Below are positions 28,087 through 40,585 of a stretch of DNA of 64,000 nucleotides, in pieces. The first letter of the stretch is position 1. Each line of letters starts with the position of its first letter. Location: NCBI GenBank assembly GCA_027382625.1, contig JAJKFJ010023088.1, forward strand, positions 1 to 64,000. Direction: 5' to 3'. Below the pieces are notes generated by a model. The model worked only from the letters and a program-made list of their open reading frames with translations, was not told the DNA's origin and did no database searches. Made by a program: the position numbers and the translations under genes. This DNA comes from Tetmemena sp. SeJ-2015. Lineage: Eukaryota; Ciliophora; Spirotrichea; Sporadotrichida; Oxytrichidae.

Positions 28087-29255
28087 TGCTGTAATAGTGC
28101 TTTATGCACCGCTAATGTGATATAAATTTTCAATTGCTCTACGATGCGCTCCTTGCTGTACCTTTCGCCTATGGCCTTGCCCATTTCAGCGCGGTTATAA
28201 GTAGCGTAGTTAGCTATCATTTTATCAATAGCTTGGGCTATGCCCTCGGCCGTTTTTTCCTCTATCCAAATACCATTGCTGGCATCAATAAATTCTTCGG
28301 GGCCGCCGCAGCGGGTGCTTACTATAGGCAAACCATTAATGATAGCCTCAGCCGCTGCTATGCTAAAGGTTTCGAAATTGCTGGTAAGCATATAAAAGTG
28401 GTGTTGCTTGTATAGCGCAGGTATTTCCGTATTTGCTATATAACCCGTAAAGCGGATATGCTTATCGAGTAGGCCTTGCTGCTCGGCTACTTGCTTGTAG
28501 CGCGGCAAATCGTTACCCCCACCTACAAATGTTATTTCGAATTGCGGGTGCTGCTGAACAACAATAGCCGTGGCTTCTATCAATAAACTTACATTCTTTT
28601 CGTGGTCGTTTAGGTTGCCCACAAACAAGGCGCGTATACTATCTGTTGGCGTTGGAGATAACTGCACCTTGCTAGGTATATCCAATATATTGTTAGTTAT
28701 AACCACTTTGCCAGCATTATGTGGCGACTTTGCTGCTATGGCCTTTTGTAGATATGCCGATACCGCTGATATGCCCTTGGCGCGGTTGAACAATTTTTGC
28801 GTTACAGTTTTCATAAAAGCTAGGTAGCTTCTCGTATCGCCCATCCTCATTGGTATAGCCGCTCCAGTGTTCGGTTATTATTACAGGTACATCTAGTAAG
28901 AATAGTAGCAGATATACAAACAGCCAGCAGGAAATACTACGTGTAAGTGTATTATGCTTGGCTTGCCATGCTGCGCAACTGTATGGTTGTAAGCTTTGCG
29001 AAGTGCAAGTAAGTAGCGTACTTGGTTTATTTGCTTATTGCCACTAGCCACATACTTAGCTGTAGTAAGCGAAAGGGTTTCATTTTGCTGCTCTTCCTCC
29101 ATGCTGTTGCCCTCTGCTTGTGAAGCATATATGGCACGCACTGGCATAAACGTACTGATGGCCTCCGCATGTTTTTTAATGAAAATTCCATTAATTGGAG
29201 TTTCTTTGGTGGGATACCACGAGGTAACAATAAGCGAGTAATTGGGCTTTGCCAT
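28083..29255 (-). CDS. Glycosyltransferase family 4
   Basis: MAKPNYSLIVTSWYPTKETP start with the GIFIKKHAEA segment, IIHLHVVFPAG, then after a frameshift AKGISAVSAYLQKAI, IRALFVGNLNDHEKNVSLLI, FVGGGNDLPRYK, IRFTGYIANTEIPALY, and the catalytic EX7E region ETFSIAAAEAIINGLPIV. GT-B fold, retaining. About 390 residues. Frameshift near 28890. Confidence 0.88.
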
Positions 29256-29299
29256 AGCAGCCCTAAATATACCGTATTGGGCATAATAAGTATAAACGT

Positions 29300-30290
29300 A
29301 TGGAAGATTACATTTTTAAGCGCGTAACCGAAGAAAGCTACCCCGACCTATTGGCCCTGCACCAGGCGGCGTTCGGAGTGCGCGAGCGCGATACTTATTA
29401 CCGCAATAAACTGGCTACAGACTACTTAGGTGTAAGCCACTTGGGCTTATGTAGCATATACTAAAACTGGTGAACCCGCAGCATTCTACGGTGTATATGC
29501 TTATCAAATTGAGTATAAAGGTGAATTGTATTTAGCTTGCCAAAGTGGTGATACTATGACACACCCTAAGCACACAGGCAAGGGCTTATTTACTGCCCTG
29601 GCTAAGCTTACGTATGTGTTGGCTCAGGAACAAGGAGTGAAGTTTGTATTCGGTTTCCCTAACGATAATTCGTACCACGGCTTTACAAAAAAGCTGGAAT
29701 GGATACACAGGGAGAATATGCAGAACTACACCTTGCGCGTATCTACCTTACATTGGCAGCCGCAGCCAAGAAATTGCCTGCCCTGGCTCCTTTATACAGT
29801 TTGTATAGCTCATTTGTATTAGGCTTGCAAAAAAAGCAAAAAGCAAGTGCCCGCCTAATTCGGTTTTAAAGGGTTACAAATGGGGGCGGCATACACCGAA
29901 GAAAAACGACTTATAAATAAAAAAAAAACTTTCAACCATAAAATTAAAAATTGTGGTTTTTGGGGTAAAAAACAAGCAAAAGGGTTAAAAAGGGTGGAGC
30001 AAATTTTTAGTGGGTGATATAAAGCAACCAAAAAAAGAAAGAAAGTGGCCCGACGTGTTTTAATAGGCTGAAAAAGTTTTGGGATTTTGGGGTTTGGGGC
30101 AATAAAGGTGCTATTCGCCGTGGCAAAAAAAACAGCTTGGGCCTGAACTTAAAAAGGGGGAAATGGAAATTTTAAACAGGGTTAATTTTAACCGGTTTTT
30201 GGGTACCGCGATTTCAGTTGGGGGTTTTCCGCTTGAAAAACACAAGTTTAAAGAAAGGCCGGAAATATGATACGTTTTTTTAAAAAGCCG
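29300..30290 (+). CDS. GNAT-family acetyltransferase
   Basis: MEDYIFKRVTEESYPDLLAL start, KTGEPAAFYGVYAYQIEYKG, SGDTMTHPKHTGKGLFTALA (acetyl-CoA loop), KFVFGFPNDNSYHGF. Reads cleanly to about 29860 after one frameshift at 29458, then enters a low-quality block; fragments LVGDIKQP and ISVGGFPLEKHKF suggest it runs to about 30290. The end is approximate. Divergent from the glycosyltransferase gene by 44 bp. Confidence 0.7.
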
Positions 30291-33200
30291 TAGGTTTTAA
30301 AAAAACAGCATTTACCGCTATTAGTTTGAATTTATAAGTAAATAGTGGGTGCTTTTACCCAATTTTCTAGGGAGAAAAATTTTTTTCCCCCAGGGATCGC
30401 TAAGCAGCGATAAAACAACAGCCAACAAGTTAGTAAAACCACACAGCGACGCTTTTCCCCTTTACTGCATTTGGGATAACTACCATCTGGGTATGCTTTT
30501 TAGCTGGTACAAAGGGATCCTATGGCGGCTTTTCCCAAAAAACTGCTTGCTTTTTTTTTAAAATTTTCGGTTTCAGCTTCTAAAGGTATTTCGCCTAGGG
30601 GTTTGGGTGAAATGTACAGGTGGGGTGCTATTTCTATTAAACCGCCTTGTGGGCCAAAATTCCTTGTTTTCCCGCCCCAAATCATTTAAACTTTTCCCAA
30701 AATCGCGAGGGTATTGGGTTTTATGACAAACGCTAAAACTTTATTTGTTTTTTTCCCAAATTTTTTGTAAAGTAAATGCGCGCTTTTTTTAAATCTATAC
30801 GTTGTATTAAAGGGGGCACCAATTATTAACGAAAGTACCTTTGGGTCGCCCCACACTGGTATTAAATTTTCTGAAGTTAAGGGGGTTTGTATAAAAAAAA
30901 AGATGAAACATACCAAAAAATAGCTTCCCCTGTTCCTCAAGCCCATTGGCTATTAAAATATGGGGGGCTGGGAAGTTGTATTTTTTTTAAACAATGGAAA
31001 ATGCACGTTTGGTTTAATTGTTCCCCAAAAGGCCCCTCCAATTTGAAAGTAATGGGTAAAGGTTTTGCGCTTAGGGTTTATTTCCTTTGCGGTACAAATC
31101 GAAAAACAAATACTAAAAAACGATACCCAAAGGGCCCAAATTCTTTCTGAAAAAGGCCCAAGTGCCCGTTTTAACTGCTTTGGCATTTAATGGGGCCTGC
31201 GCTAATGCTTTTGGGCGGGCTTTTCAAAAACCCCGCCATGGTAAAAACCCGTATCAATATTTTTTTTGCGGGGCAGCCCCAGCCCAAAAGTTTTTTTCCT
31301 CCTGTAGCCACTTTCCCAAACGGGGAAAAACAATTTTGGGGCGCTATTGTTTTTAAATTTTCTCCCCGTAACAAAAAAAAAAATTGAAACGGGAAAAAAT
31401 AACAAACATTAAAGCATGGGCTTAAAGCGGGGCCAAATTTTTTAATTTTTGAAAAATTTTTAAAAAAATAATTTCCCAATTTTGGGGAAATTTTACAGAG
31501 GCAGGGTTTTTTAAAAAAAGGCCCTAAATTTCATTTTTGGGAAAAACTGGTGGGCTTTTATAAACCTGCTTTTACATAAAAGGCCCCAAAATTTTTTAAA
31601 CCCCCAAGAAAAATTGGGGTTTAAAGCGGGGGGTTGTTCGCATATCATCGCTCATTTGGGGTTTTTCTACCTTGGGTTTTGGCACTATTAACCCGTTAAT
31701 ACTTTTCCCCAAAGTTTTGCGATAAAGAAGGGGGGCAAAAACGGGTTTTTTTGGGGGTTTGTGTTTGCCTTTTATGTTTACGGCGCGGTGGGGTTAAAAA
31801 TTGGGTTTACTTAAATTTTTGGGCCCAAAACCATTTTTTAAAAAAGTGCTTATCCCAATAAAAATCACGGCTGTTTTCAAAAGTACTATAGCCTGGATTT
31901 CCCTTTAGTTTAAACAAGGGTTTTCCAAAGCCGTGCTTTCGCTTTTTTGCAACTCAATTTTTCAAAAGACATTCCCTGCATTGGTTAACCCGGGGGGCTG
32001 TTGCCCCGTAGTATCTATCAAAACTGTTTTTAAATGTATACTTTTGTAAGCTTATACCACGTCTGGGGAAATTTTTTTATCTTTTTTGTGGGTATTATTT
32101 TTGCGCAGGGGGCAAGCCCATTTTCTGTATTTTGGTATTTACCGATAAGATAAACCCTGAGTAAACCCAATTTTAAAAACTTGTTTAAAAGGGAAAAAGG
32201 CCCTTTAAAAGCAGGGGTATAATGGAAAATTGGATGAAACTTTGTATTTGGTTTGTTCTTTTGGGGATTAACATGATTTGATTAAATGCGGGTAAGTACA
32301 GCTTATTTCTTTGTTAAAGGTTAAATTAAACAAACCCTAGCAGCTTTTATAACAAATGTAATTTAGGCACCGCTATTGGGCTTTTAGCGTATAGCAGGGT
32401 AAAGCCCCACGCCAATTAAATTTTATGGAGATTTGAAAAAAAGGGGAAAAAAGATATACCCACCAACTGCAAGGTTTTTGCTAATCCTAGGGGGGTTGAT
32501 TTTGGAGGGATTGTGGTAAAAATTTTAGTTTTGTTTCTTTCAAACTTTTGCCACCTGAATATTGGCGGCTTGAGGTGGTTTTTTTTAAACATTAGTCCCG
32601 GGCCGCTGTTTACAATTTTTAATTGGTGGGAATAAACACAAGATAACTTCAGTTCAGAGAATTATTTGAAAGGTGGTATTTTCCCACTAAAAGCAAATGG
32701 CCATTGCAGCATTTGTCCCCGAACCTGGGTACTAATACCAAAAATAAAGGGAAAGAACGGTTTCGGCTAGCGCTAAAGGCCCATTTTTACCTTGGGTATA
32801 TAGCGTATCTAAAATTTGTAATTTTTTCTATAGGGAGTTCAAAATTGCAGCCATATACCTAAACATACTTTAATTATAAATGGTGCTTATTTCGGGTTTG
32901 TACGGCGTTGGGATTAATAATGCCCGTAAGGGCAATCCCTTTATAGATATAGCACTTTGTTCAACGTTTTGGGTTTCGGCTGTATATGGGTTATTCCCTT
33001 TTAATGTTAAAAAAAAAGCACCTGAGGTAAAAAGAAATGTTGGGTTTAAAAAAAAATGCAATTTCCTGGGGTTTTTTAAATAGGGGTATATATTGGGGGC
33101 TATGAAACACACCCCCTTTTTTAAATTGCTTTCGGGAAAAGTTTTTATCGTCGGCCCCCATAACTAAACCTATTTAAACCAAAAAGGGGTATAAAAAAAT

Positions 33201-33990
33201 GGTATTTCCCCGGGACTAAAGGGGGGCATCGACTTTAAAATTTAGGTTTTCCTGTTCCCCTTCTTTTGCGCCCTTTGGAATGGAGATTTAAACCCTGGCT
33301 GTATCTCCGATTTATTGGGGGAAAAATATTTTTTTATTGCAACGGGACAAACGGGATGGAATAAACAACCATACTGTAATTTCCCAAAAAGGTTTGGGCC
33401 TAATTTGGTTCTACATCAGGCGGGCCCCCAAATCCCAACCCTAGTTAGGAAAAAACCCGGCAGCTTTAATTTGTATTACATTTTTTTCAATGGAAAGCAT
33501 TTTTCGGGGTCGAACCGGGTTGAGATATTCTTTTAGTAGATATGACACTTGATAATGGGTTGGGTGGGAGTAGTTTTTGGCCCGAAAGAACATAGTGGTT
33601 TTTGAACCCCGCCGCCAAAAAGCAGGTAAAAAACCGGGGAAATTTCCAAAAAGCCCCTGGGTGAGGGGTAAATGGAAAGTAGCGCACCAATGGGGGGAAA
33701 TAAAACAAAATTTAATGTAAAATCTACTTAAATGCCAAACGGCTTAAGCACTACGCCCGTGGGAAAACGCGGTAGGTTTAGTGCGCTCGGGGAAATTTCG
33801 TCGAAAGCCATGGGGAATAAGTGTAAACAAGGCCAATTTAAAACCGGAGCTACCAAAAATAAACAATCAAAGCCAAGCATGGGGGGCTATAAAAACACTT
33901 CCAAAAAGGGTAAAAGGGGACAATTTTTGCATCCTTTTTTTTTCAGGCATCCGGAATAATACCAAAAGTGTTAGGTTTTAGAATTTTCGC
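30291..33990. other. 3.7-kb low-quality, homopolymer-inflated block
   Basis: Runs of four or more identical bases are far denser than elsewhere and no frame stays open. Near 30430 the plus-strand fragment NKLVKPHSDAFPLYCIWDN resembles part of a polysaccharide deacetylase-like protein, but this is a weak match. Probably three or four genes are hidden here, the last being the start of the T9SS protein below. Confidence 0.5.
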
Positions 33991-35684
33991 CCTGATGGCA
34001 AGAAGGTATTTTAAAAACCGAAATGGGAGAATAAGCAAATTTACCAGTTTGTTATTTAAATTTAAACCAAAAACTCAGTACCCTTTAAAAGCCCTCTCGA
34101 GTGGATTTGGGTACTGTGCAGGGCCCCCACTCTGCTTGGGATGCAACCTATATGCAAGTAGCGCCTGATAATAAATATATATTGGAGTATATAATGATAT
34201 CGTATGCTGCAGTTATAAATAACCCTAATGCAGCGGGCGCAGCATGTAATTTGGTTGATGATGGTTTCTACCTAGGTGGTAGAAACTAACCTTGCGGGTT
34301 TACCTAACAAAATACTATTGACGCGCGAGTGCGTTGTAGATTCTGTGTATCTAGGTAGCGATACTATACTTTGTAATGACAATCTATTACGCTTACTGCT
34401 CCGGCAGGTGCATCGTATAGGTGGAGCAATGACAGCACCACCGCAAGTATAAGTATAGGTAGTGCTGGCAGCTACAGTGTAACCGTAACAGAGTTCGGAG
34501 GTTGTACCATTACGGGAGGCTTGAATGTGACCATAGGAACTTCTAATGGTTTCTCTCTCGGCCCCGATACTTCGTTCTGTAGCAACAGCCCGTATATATT
34601 GAATGCTACGCAGCCAGGTAGCACTTACCAATGGAGCAATGGTGCCACTACACCGTTTATAGCTACCACCACCTCGGGTATGTATAGCGTAACGGTAACG
34701 GGTGCCAATGGCTGTCTGTGGCCGATATATTTATTTGGCTATAGCGCCGCCGCTTACGGCTACCTTTCAAGTTACACAGCCTAGCTGTGGCAACAATAAT
34801 TGGTGTGTTGACTTGCTTGGGCATAAACGGTTTTGCGCCTATCAACGTGCAGTGGAACACGGGCGGCAATACATAGGCAGTACTTACCAAGTATCGAACC
34901 TTGGCGCGGGCACTTATTACTTCAATGCTATAGATGCCATTGGCTGTACTATCGATACTAGTTTCGCATTGGTAAACACCACTGGTGCAGGTGCAGTAGC
35001 TGTGTCGTCAAGCGCAGATACTATATGTGGAGGCAGTACGGCTACTATCTGTGCGCCATCTGGTTTCGTTTCTTACCAATGGAATAATGGGGAAACTACC
35101 CAATGTATTACCACGCGTATAGCAGGCAACTATTACGTAACTGTAACCGATGCAGGTAACTGCAACGCCTCATCGCAAATACAAGCTATATACGCTCATC
35201 CATTGCCGCCAGTGTCGGTTACAATTAATGGCGATACTATGACTGCCTTGAACGGCGTAACATATCAAATGGTATTTTAATGGCGATGTGATACCGGTGC
35301 TCAAGTAGCCAAATATGTAGCTACGCAGAATGGTAACTATGCAGTAGTTATAACTGACGATAAGGTTGCGGTGCATCGTCGAATACTAAAAAACATAAAC
35401 GAGGACTGATATAGGTATAACTATAAAAGCGCGAATGTAGTAGTATCCCCTAACCCTAATGCGAATGGTACTTGGTTTATACAGCAAAGTAACGAAATCT
35501 TCGGCGCGAAGGCCGAGGTGAAACGATACAGCGGTAAACTAGTGTACGATCGGTGCTGATGGATAACACAAATACAATCAACTTTGATGCAGCAAGCGGT
35601 GTATATGTATTGAAGGTGAAGACTGGTAGCAACACTATTAACCAAGAAGTTGATAAAAGCTGTAAGCAGCTATATCTAACATAA
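33991..35684 (+). CDS. Secreted repeat protein with T9SS sorting domain (5' end unresolved)
   Basis: Extracellular adhesin-like protein. From about 34080 on: NKYILEYIMISYAAVINNP, then repeated beta-sandwich units with the signature YRWSND / YQWSNGATTP and GSYSVTV / GMYSVTVTGANGC, DTSFCSNSPYILNA, ADTICGGSTATICAPSG, ending in a type IX secretion C-terminal domain INFDAASGVYVLKVKTGS. PKD/SprB-like repeats of about 80 residues. The true start lies in the low-quality block. Frameshifts at least at 34290, 34720, 34840, 35270 and 35400. Confidence 0.75.
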
Positions 35685-35685
35685 A

Positions 35686-35720
35686 AAAGCCGCCGCGAGA
35701 TTGAATTTGCGGCGGCTTTT
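35686..35720. terminator. Bidirectional terminator
   Basis: AAAAGCCGCCGC and GCGGCGGCTTTT flank an 11-base loop, between the convergent T9SS and ALDH7 genes. T-runs on both strands. Confidence 0.8.
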
Positions 35721-35739
35721 GTTTTATGTGTATCCGATA

Positions 35740-37263
35740 CTATAAAATCGACCTGATGCCTTGTGCTAGCGGTGGGGTGCTGCCGTAGTTGATGGTGTTG
35801 GTTTGCCTGCGCATGTACGCTTTCCAAGCATCGCTGCCCGACTCGCGGCCACCGCCAGTTTCCTTCTCGCCACCAAAGGCGCCGCCTATCTCGCACCGCT
35901 GGTACCTATGTTTACATTGGCTATACCGCAGTCGCTGCCGTTAGCACTTAGGAAGCGCTCAGCCTCGCGCATGTTGGTTGTCATTATAGATGACGACAAA
36001 CCTTGCACCAAATCCGTTCTGCATGGCTATAGCTTCTTCAATCGTTCTGTATTTCATAATGTATAGAATAGGCGCGAAGGTTTCGTGCTGCACTATTGGC
36101 ATATCGTTTTTTTGCTTCTATTATACATGGTTTAACAATAGCAGCCGCTCTCATAGCCCTTTGCCGCTTAGCACGCCGCCTTCTACCACTACCTTGCCGC
36201 CTTGCTTTTTAGGGTGCCTCTATGGCTTGCTGATAAGCCCCTACGGCTGCGGTATCTATCAGAGGTCCACGTGGTTTTTTTGGTCCAATGGGTTTCCTAT
36301 TTTCAAAATGACCATAAGCTTTCTTCAACTTGTTCTTTACGTCGTTGTATTTGCTCTCGTGTATTATCAACCTACGGGTAGATGCAACGTTGGCCTGCCG
36401 ACCTATCGCGCCCAAAAACAGTGCCTATCAAGGTCATTTCCATATCTGCATGCTCCGAACTATAATGGCGTTGTACCAACCAAGTTCCAGTAGGCTTTTA
36501 CTAAACGGCCCGCTACTGCCTGTGCTACTTTTTTACCCCTGCGAGTAGAACCAGTAGCCGATACAAGAGGGATAGCTGTATCGTTACTCCATCAACTCGC
36601 CAATAGTATAGTCGCCCGTTACTAGGCCCGATATACCCTCTGGTAAGCCGTTGCGCTTAAATACCTTGGCTACTATGTTCTGGCAAGCAACGCCGCATAG
36701 CGGTGTTTTTTCGCTCGTTTTCCATATACATACATCGCCGCACACCCAAGCTAGCATACTGTTCCAGCTCCATACTGCTACAGGAAAGTTGAAGGCCGAT
36801 ATAATGCCTACGATGCCTATAGGGTGCCATTGCTCGTACATGCGGTGGTTAGGGCGCTCGCTGGGGCATGGTAAGGCCGTATAGCGGGCGCGATAGACCC
36901 ACTGCAAAGTCGCAGATGTCAATCATCTCCTGCACCTCGCCAAGGCCTTCTTGTAGGCTCTTGCCATTTCGTATGATACCAAGCGACCTAGTGCATCTTT
37001 ATGCAAGCGTAGTTCATCGCCTATTTGCCTTACTATTTCGCCGCGCTTAGGCGCAGGCACGTTGGCCATGTAAGAAAAGCCTGCTGCGCAGCGGCTATTA
37101 CGGTTTCATATTCCTTAGGCGTGGTAGCAGTTACCGATGCATCAGCTTGCATCTACCGGCGAGTAACTCTTGATAGTTTCGCCTTGCCTTTAATCCATTT
37201 TTTACCTGTAGAGGTACCTACATTGGTGGCATTAATGCCCAATTGTTTCAATACACTTTTCAT
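35740..37263 (-). CDS. ALDH7-family aldehyde dehydrogenase (antiquitin-like)
   Basis: NAD-dependent oxidation of an aldehyde, probably alpha-aminoadipate semialdehyde in lysine breakdown. [20 protein letters not shown] start, [78 protein letters not shown], and near the C-terminus the [20 protein letters not shown] segment typical of the ALDH7 group. About 508 residues, normal. At least six frameshifts; the catalytic Cys region near 36400 is not cleanly read. Confidence 0.88.
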
Positions 37264-37358
37264 ATCGCTAGCGTTTTTGCTGGTACAATGTTAGTCGTTT
37301 TTATTTATATCGAACATTGGTAGGTAACTATGAAGGTTTAAAAAATGCAAACCTCTCC

Positions 37359-37598
37359 TTACATGTTATTCAGCACCATCTGCTTAACTAAGGCACCCGG
37401 CCTTTGCATAGGTAGCTTAAGCGTAAACGTGAAGCGCTGAATACCACTTCGTAATGCCAATACCTTTTGATTCTCTACAATGTTTTTGGTGGTAACAAGC
37501 GGTAGGTGTATCTCTATCATATCTGGTATGGCAACTAGGCTTAGGCCAAGCTCTGCGGCTAAGTCCAGTTTATTCATATCATTTAATATCATACCCAT
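37359..37598 (-). CDS. Hypothetical 79-residue protein
   Basis: MGMILNDMNKLDLAAELGLS, LVAIPDMIEIHLPLVTTKNI, VENQKVLALRSGIQRF. Intact frame with credible codon use, between the ALDH7 and M1 peptidase genes. No family recognised; it could be the tail of a longer frameshifted gene. Confidence 0.4.
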   Translation of the reverse strand: MGMILNDMNKLDLAAELGLSLVAIPDMIEIHLPLVTTKNIVENQKVLALRSGIQRFTFTLKLPMQRPGALVKQMVLNNM

Positions 37599-37667
37599 GC
37601 TTCAAAATGGACGTATAGGCACAAACCTATATAGGGTGGAAGAAAATTGGTAGCTGCTAGAAACTTT

Positions 37668-40371
37668 TTAGTTGCGCCAAAAGGTAGTCATGCTGCGGAA
37701 TGCGCCACCGCTTAGCGCTACTTGCCTGCCTAGGTATTTGTCGCGAAACCGTTGCGGTCGATGAAGTTTTCATCGAAGGTGTAATCTTTCTGCAGCCAAT
37801 AAGCGAAAGTGTTATTGGTGACTGTGCTTAGGTATATGCGCGGTAGGGGAGAAGTAATATCGTTGCTAGCCTTGGAGTATAGAGGGAAACCGCCCGCGAA
37901 CACCCGTATGGCAAAGCCTTGGTTCTTCTGCCTGTAGCTTATTTAAAGTTTGGGCCTCAGCCCACAGACCTGCAAAGTTTTTACCGTGTTGGAAGGTAGC
38001 CGTAAAGTTTAACGGGTGCAAGGTAGTGTTGTGCTCCAAGCGGGAGCGTATTTCGTTTACAAGTAGTATTGCAGTTTCTTTTTGTCGCCTTGCATAAGTT
38101 CTAGCCATACGTTTACACTGCGTATGTGTAGGTTGTGTTGCAGTGGGCTACGTGCATTCTTCTTCTTGAAATCTATACTGATGTATGGCTCCAACTTATC
38201 GTAGGTTAAGTTGCGCGGAAATAGGAGGTAAGAGAAGCGCTTGTTCAGCACACCTACTGTTACGCGCTGTACCTTCTCTGGAAAAATATTGTAAGCCAAG
38301 CGCGCAAACCCCAATAGGTTTTTACTACCTGTACCGAATATAGGCACAACGAATATTGGAATTTGCGCGTAGGCATAAACGGACTATATATGGCGATACC
38401 TATCTGCGTTTTATCGTAGTTGTTCCAACCTATATGCGGTGCAAAAAATACCTGCGAGCGGTTCTGGTTTTCTATAGTGCGAATAGCTGAAAGCGCATTT
38501 CTCAAATTTGTGCGCCAGCTTGCTCATGATGTAAGTATTGTTGCGGCGGTTCACTTCTGGTATTATCAATTGTGGGTCTATTTGCACCCTATCGCCGCCT
38601 GTTACATCTAGCAAAATATTGGTTTTGCCCTTAAAGCCCTCTACCCACAGCGTGCGTATCACCGAGTCTTTCTTCAGTACAGAAATAGTAAGTGGCGAAG
38701 CTATATCGCCCACGTTTTTTACCGCAAAGGCTTGCTTGTTTTCGCTCTCTATAGCTTGCCCTTCGGCTATGCCCTTGCCTTGTATTTTGTAGTCAACCTT
38801 CTTGGTAGTCTGTATCAAGTCATCGAAGAACCAATTCAGGTCCTTACCTGTTTCTTGCTTGAACAATGCGCGCAAATCTTCAGGCTGCGGGTGCTTGTAC
38901 TTCCATGTATCGAAGTATTGCTGCATCACCTTATCGAAGGTAGGCTTGCCAAGGTATGACTCAAGGTAGTTAAATATCAATGAACTTTTGCCATAGACGA
39001 TAGCGCCATAGTTATAGCTGGTATATTTTCTACTTGTCAGTTCAATGGGCTGATCAAGTTTTCGCGCGCATTTACTTGGTAGCCTATGTCCATTAAGTAG
39101 CGGTACTTGTATTGCGCTATATCAAGGAACTTACTAAAGGGCCCCTGCGCCTAGTTTCAAGCAAGCCACGATCTGGGTATTTGGTGTCAATAAAATCGCT
39201 GCTCGTAGTATGAATTGATGCCCTCATCCATCCACGGATGTTTGCGCTCGTTAGTGCCCAGTATGCATAGAACCAGTTATGCCCACCTCGTGTTTATCAC
39301 CACATAAAGGCTAAAGTCGCTGTTCACCGCGCCTAATCACAGTTACGTTCGGGTATTCCATACCTCCACCAGCACTCAGCGCGCCATCTACGGCTGTTAC
39401 CTGCGCATACGGGTACTCACTATCCAATCGCTATAGTAGTATATAGCATCGTGTAGGTAGGTGCTGCTCTTCTTCCAGTACTTCGCATACTCATTGGTAA
39501 ACATAGCCCAAGTGATAACCTTGCGCTTGCTTTGCGGCAGTTCCACTTCACCCTTTAGTACGTGGTATCGCTTATCGGCAAACATCCAAAATCATGTATA
39601 TTCTTCTGCTTATAGCGTAGTGTTTTGTAGGTAGAATCAAGGGCGGAAACTTCATATCGCGCTCATCAAAATTCTCTATGGCTTTTGTCTTTTCAGCTAG
39701 TTCATTCAACCATTGCAGTTCCTCTTTGTTCTGCAGGTCGCCCGTAGCACCTACCACATAGTTCTTGGGTAATGTTATGCTTACATCATATGTTCCATAC
39801 TCGCTGTAGAACTCGCCTTGGTCTAGGTAAGGGAAAGCATGCCAACCATCTTTATCGTACACTGCAGGCTTAGGGTACCACTGTGTTATTTGGTAGCTCT
39901 GCCCCACATGCCCCATGCGCGAATAGCTATCGGGTAACTTAACACGGAATGGCGTTGCTATGGTTACGCTCTCGCCGCTTGCCAATGGCTCGTTCAGTTC
40001 TAGCTTTGCTATCTCTATCGAGTTGCTATCGTACTTCCAAACGCAGGCTTCGGCGTTCAGCTTAAAGCTTAGCTTATCTATAAAACCCCTTTGGCTTAGC
40101 TTACTAAAGCGGAAGCTAGGGTCGCCGTTCTCTGGCAGTTGGTCAGCCAATGCAGATTCGTGGTTGCGATAGGCATTCGGCCAAAGATGGATGTAGATAT
40201 GGTTAAGCGTATTGGGTGAATTGTTCTTGTACTGCATGGTTATAAAACCCTCCAGCACATGGTCTTCATCGTTCAGTTCTACTCAATTTTATAGTCGACT
40301 TGCTGCTGCCAATAGCCCTGCTGCGCAAGCATGGTAAATGGCAAAAAAAGGAGTGCTAAAATGTATTTCAT
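37668..40371 (-). CDS. M1-family metallopeptidase
   Basis: Zinc aminopeptidase-like enzyme with signal peptide (MKYILALLFLPFTMLAQQ). LEGFITMQYKNNSPNTLNHI, YIHLWPNAYRNHESAL, QITQWYPKPAVYDKDGWHAF, VDGALSAGGGMEYPNVTVI (the GAMEN-like substrate site), HEVGHNWFY-like zinc site read across a frameshift near 39290, DEGINSYYEQR, then a long C-terminal region with KPLPMRYDKLEPYISIDFKK-type beta strands. About 900 residues. Many frameshifts. Exported, probably digests peptides in the periplasm or outside. Confidence 0.85.
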
Positions 40372-40585
40372 GCACGGGTTATAATGAACAACTAAGTTAA
40401 AGTTTTGGTACTAATGGCACGCTATTATTATGTGTACAACAAGCAGGCTGTTTGTTGAAAAGACTGGCGCAACATATTATTCTGTAAGTTATATTCGGAA
40501 TACCGTTAAACGTGCGTTTAAAACCGTTCTTTATATAGCATTGGCGGCGTTGTTAATCTCATTCGTTTACATTAAATTCATACCT

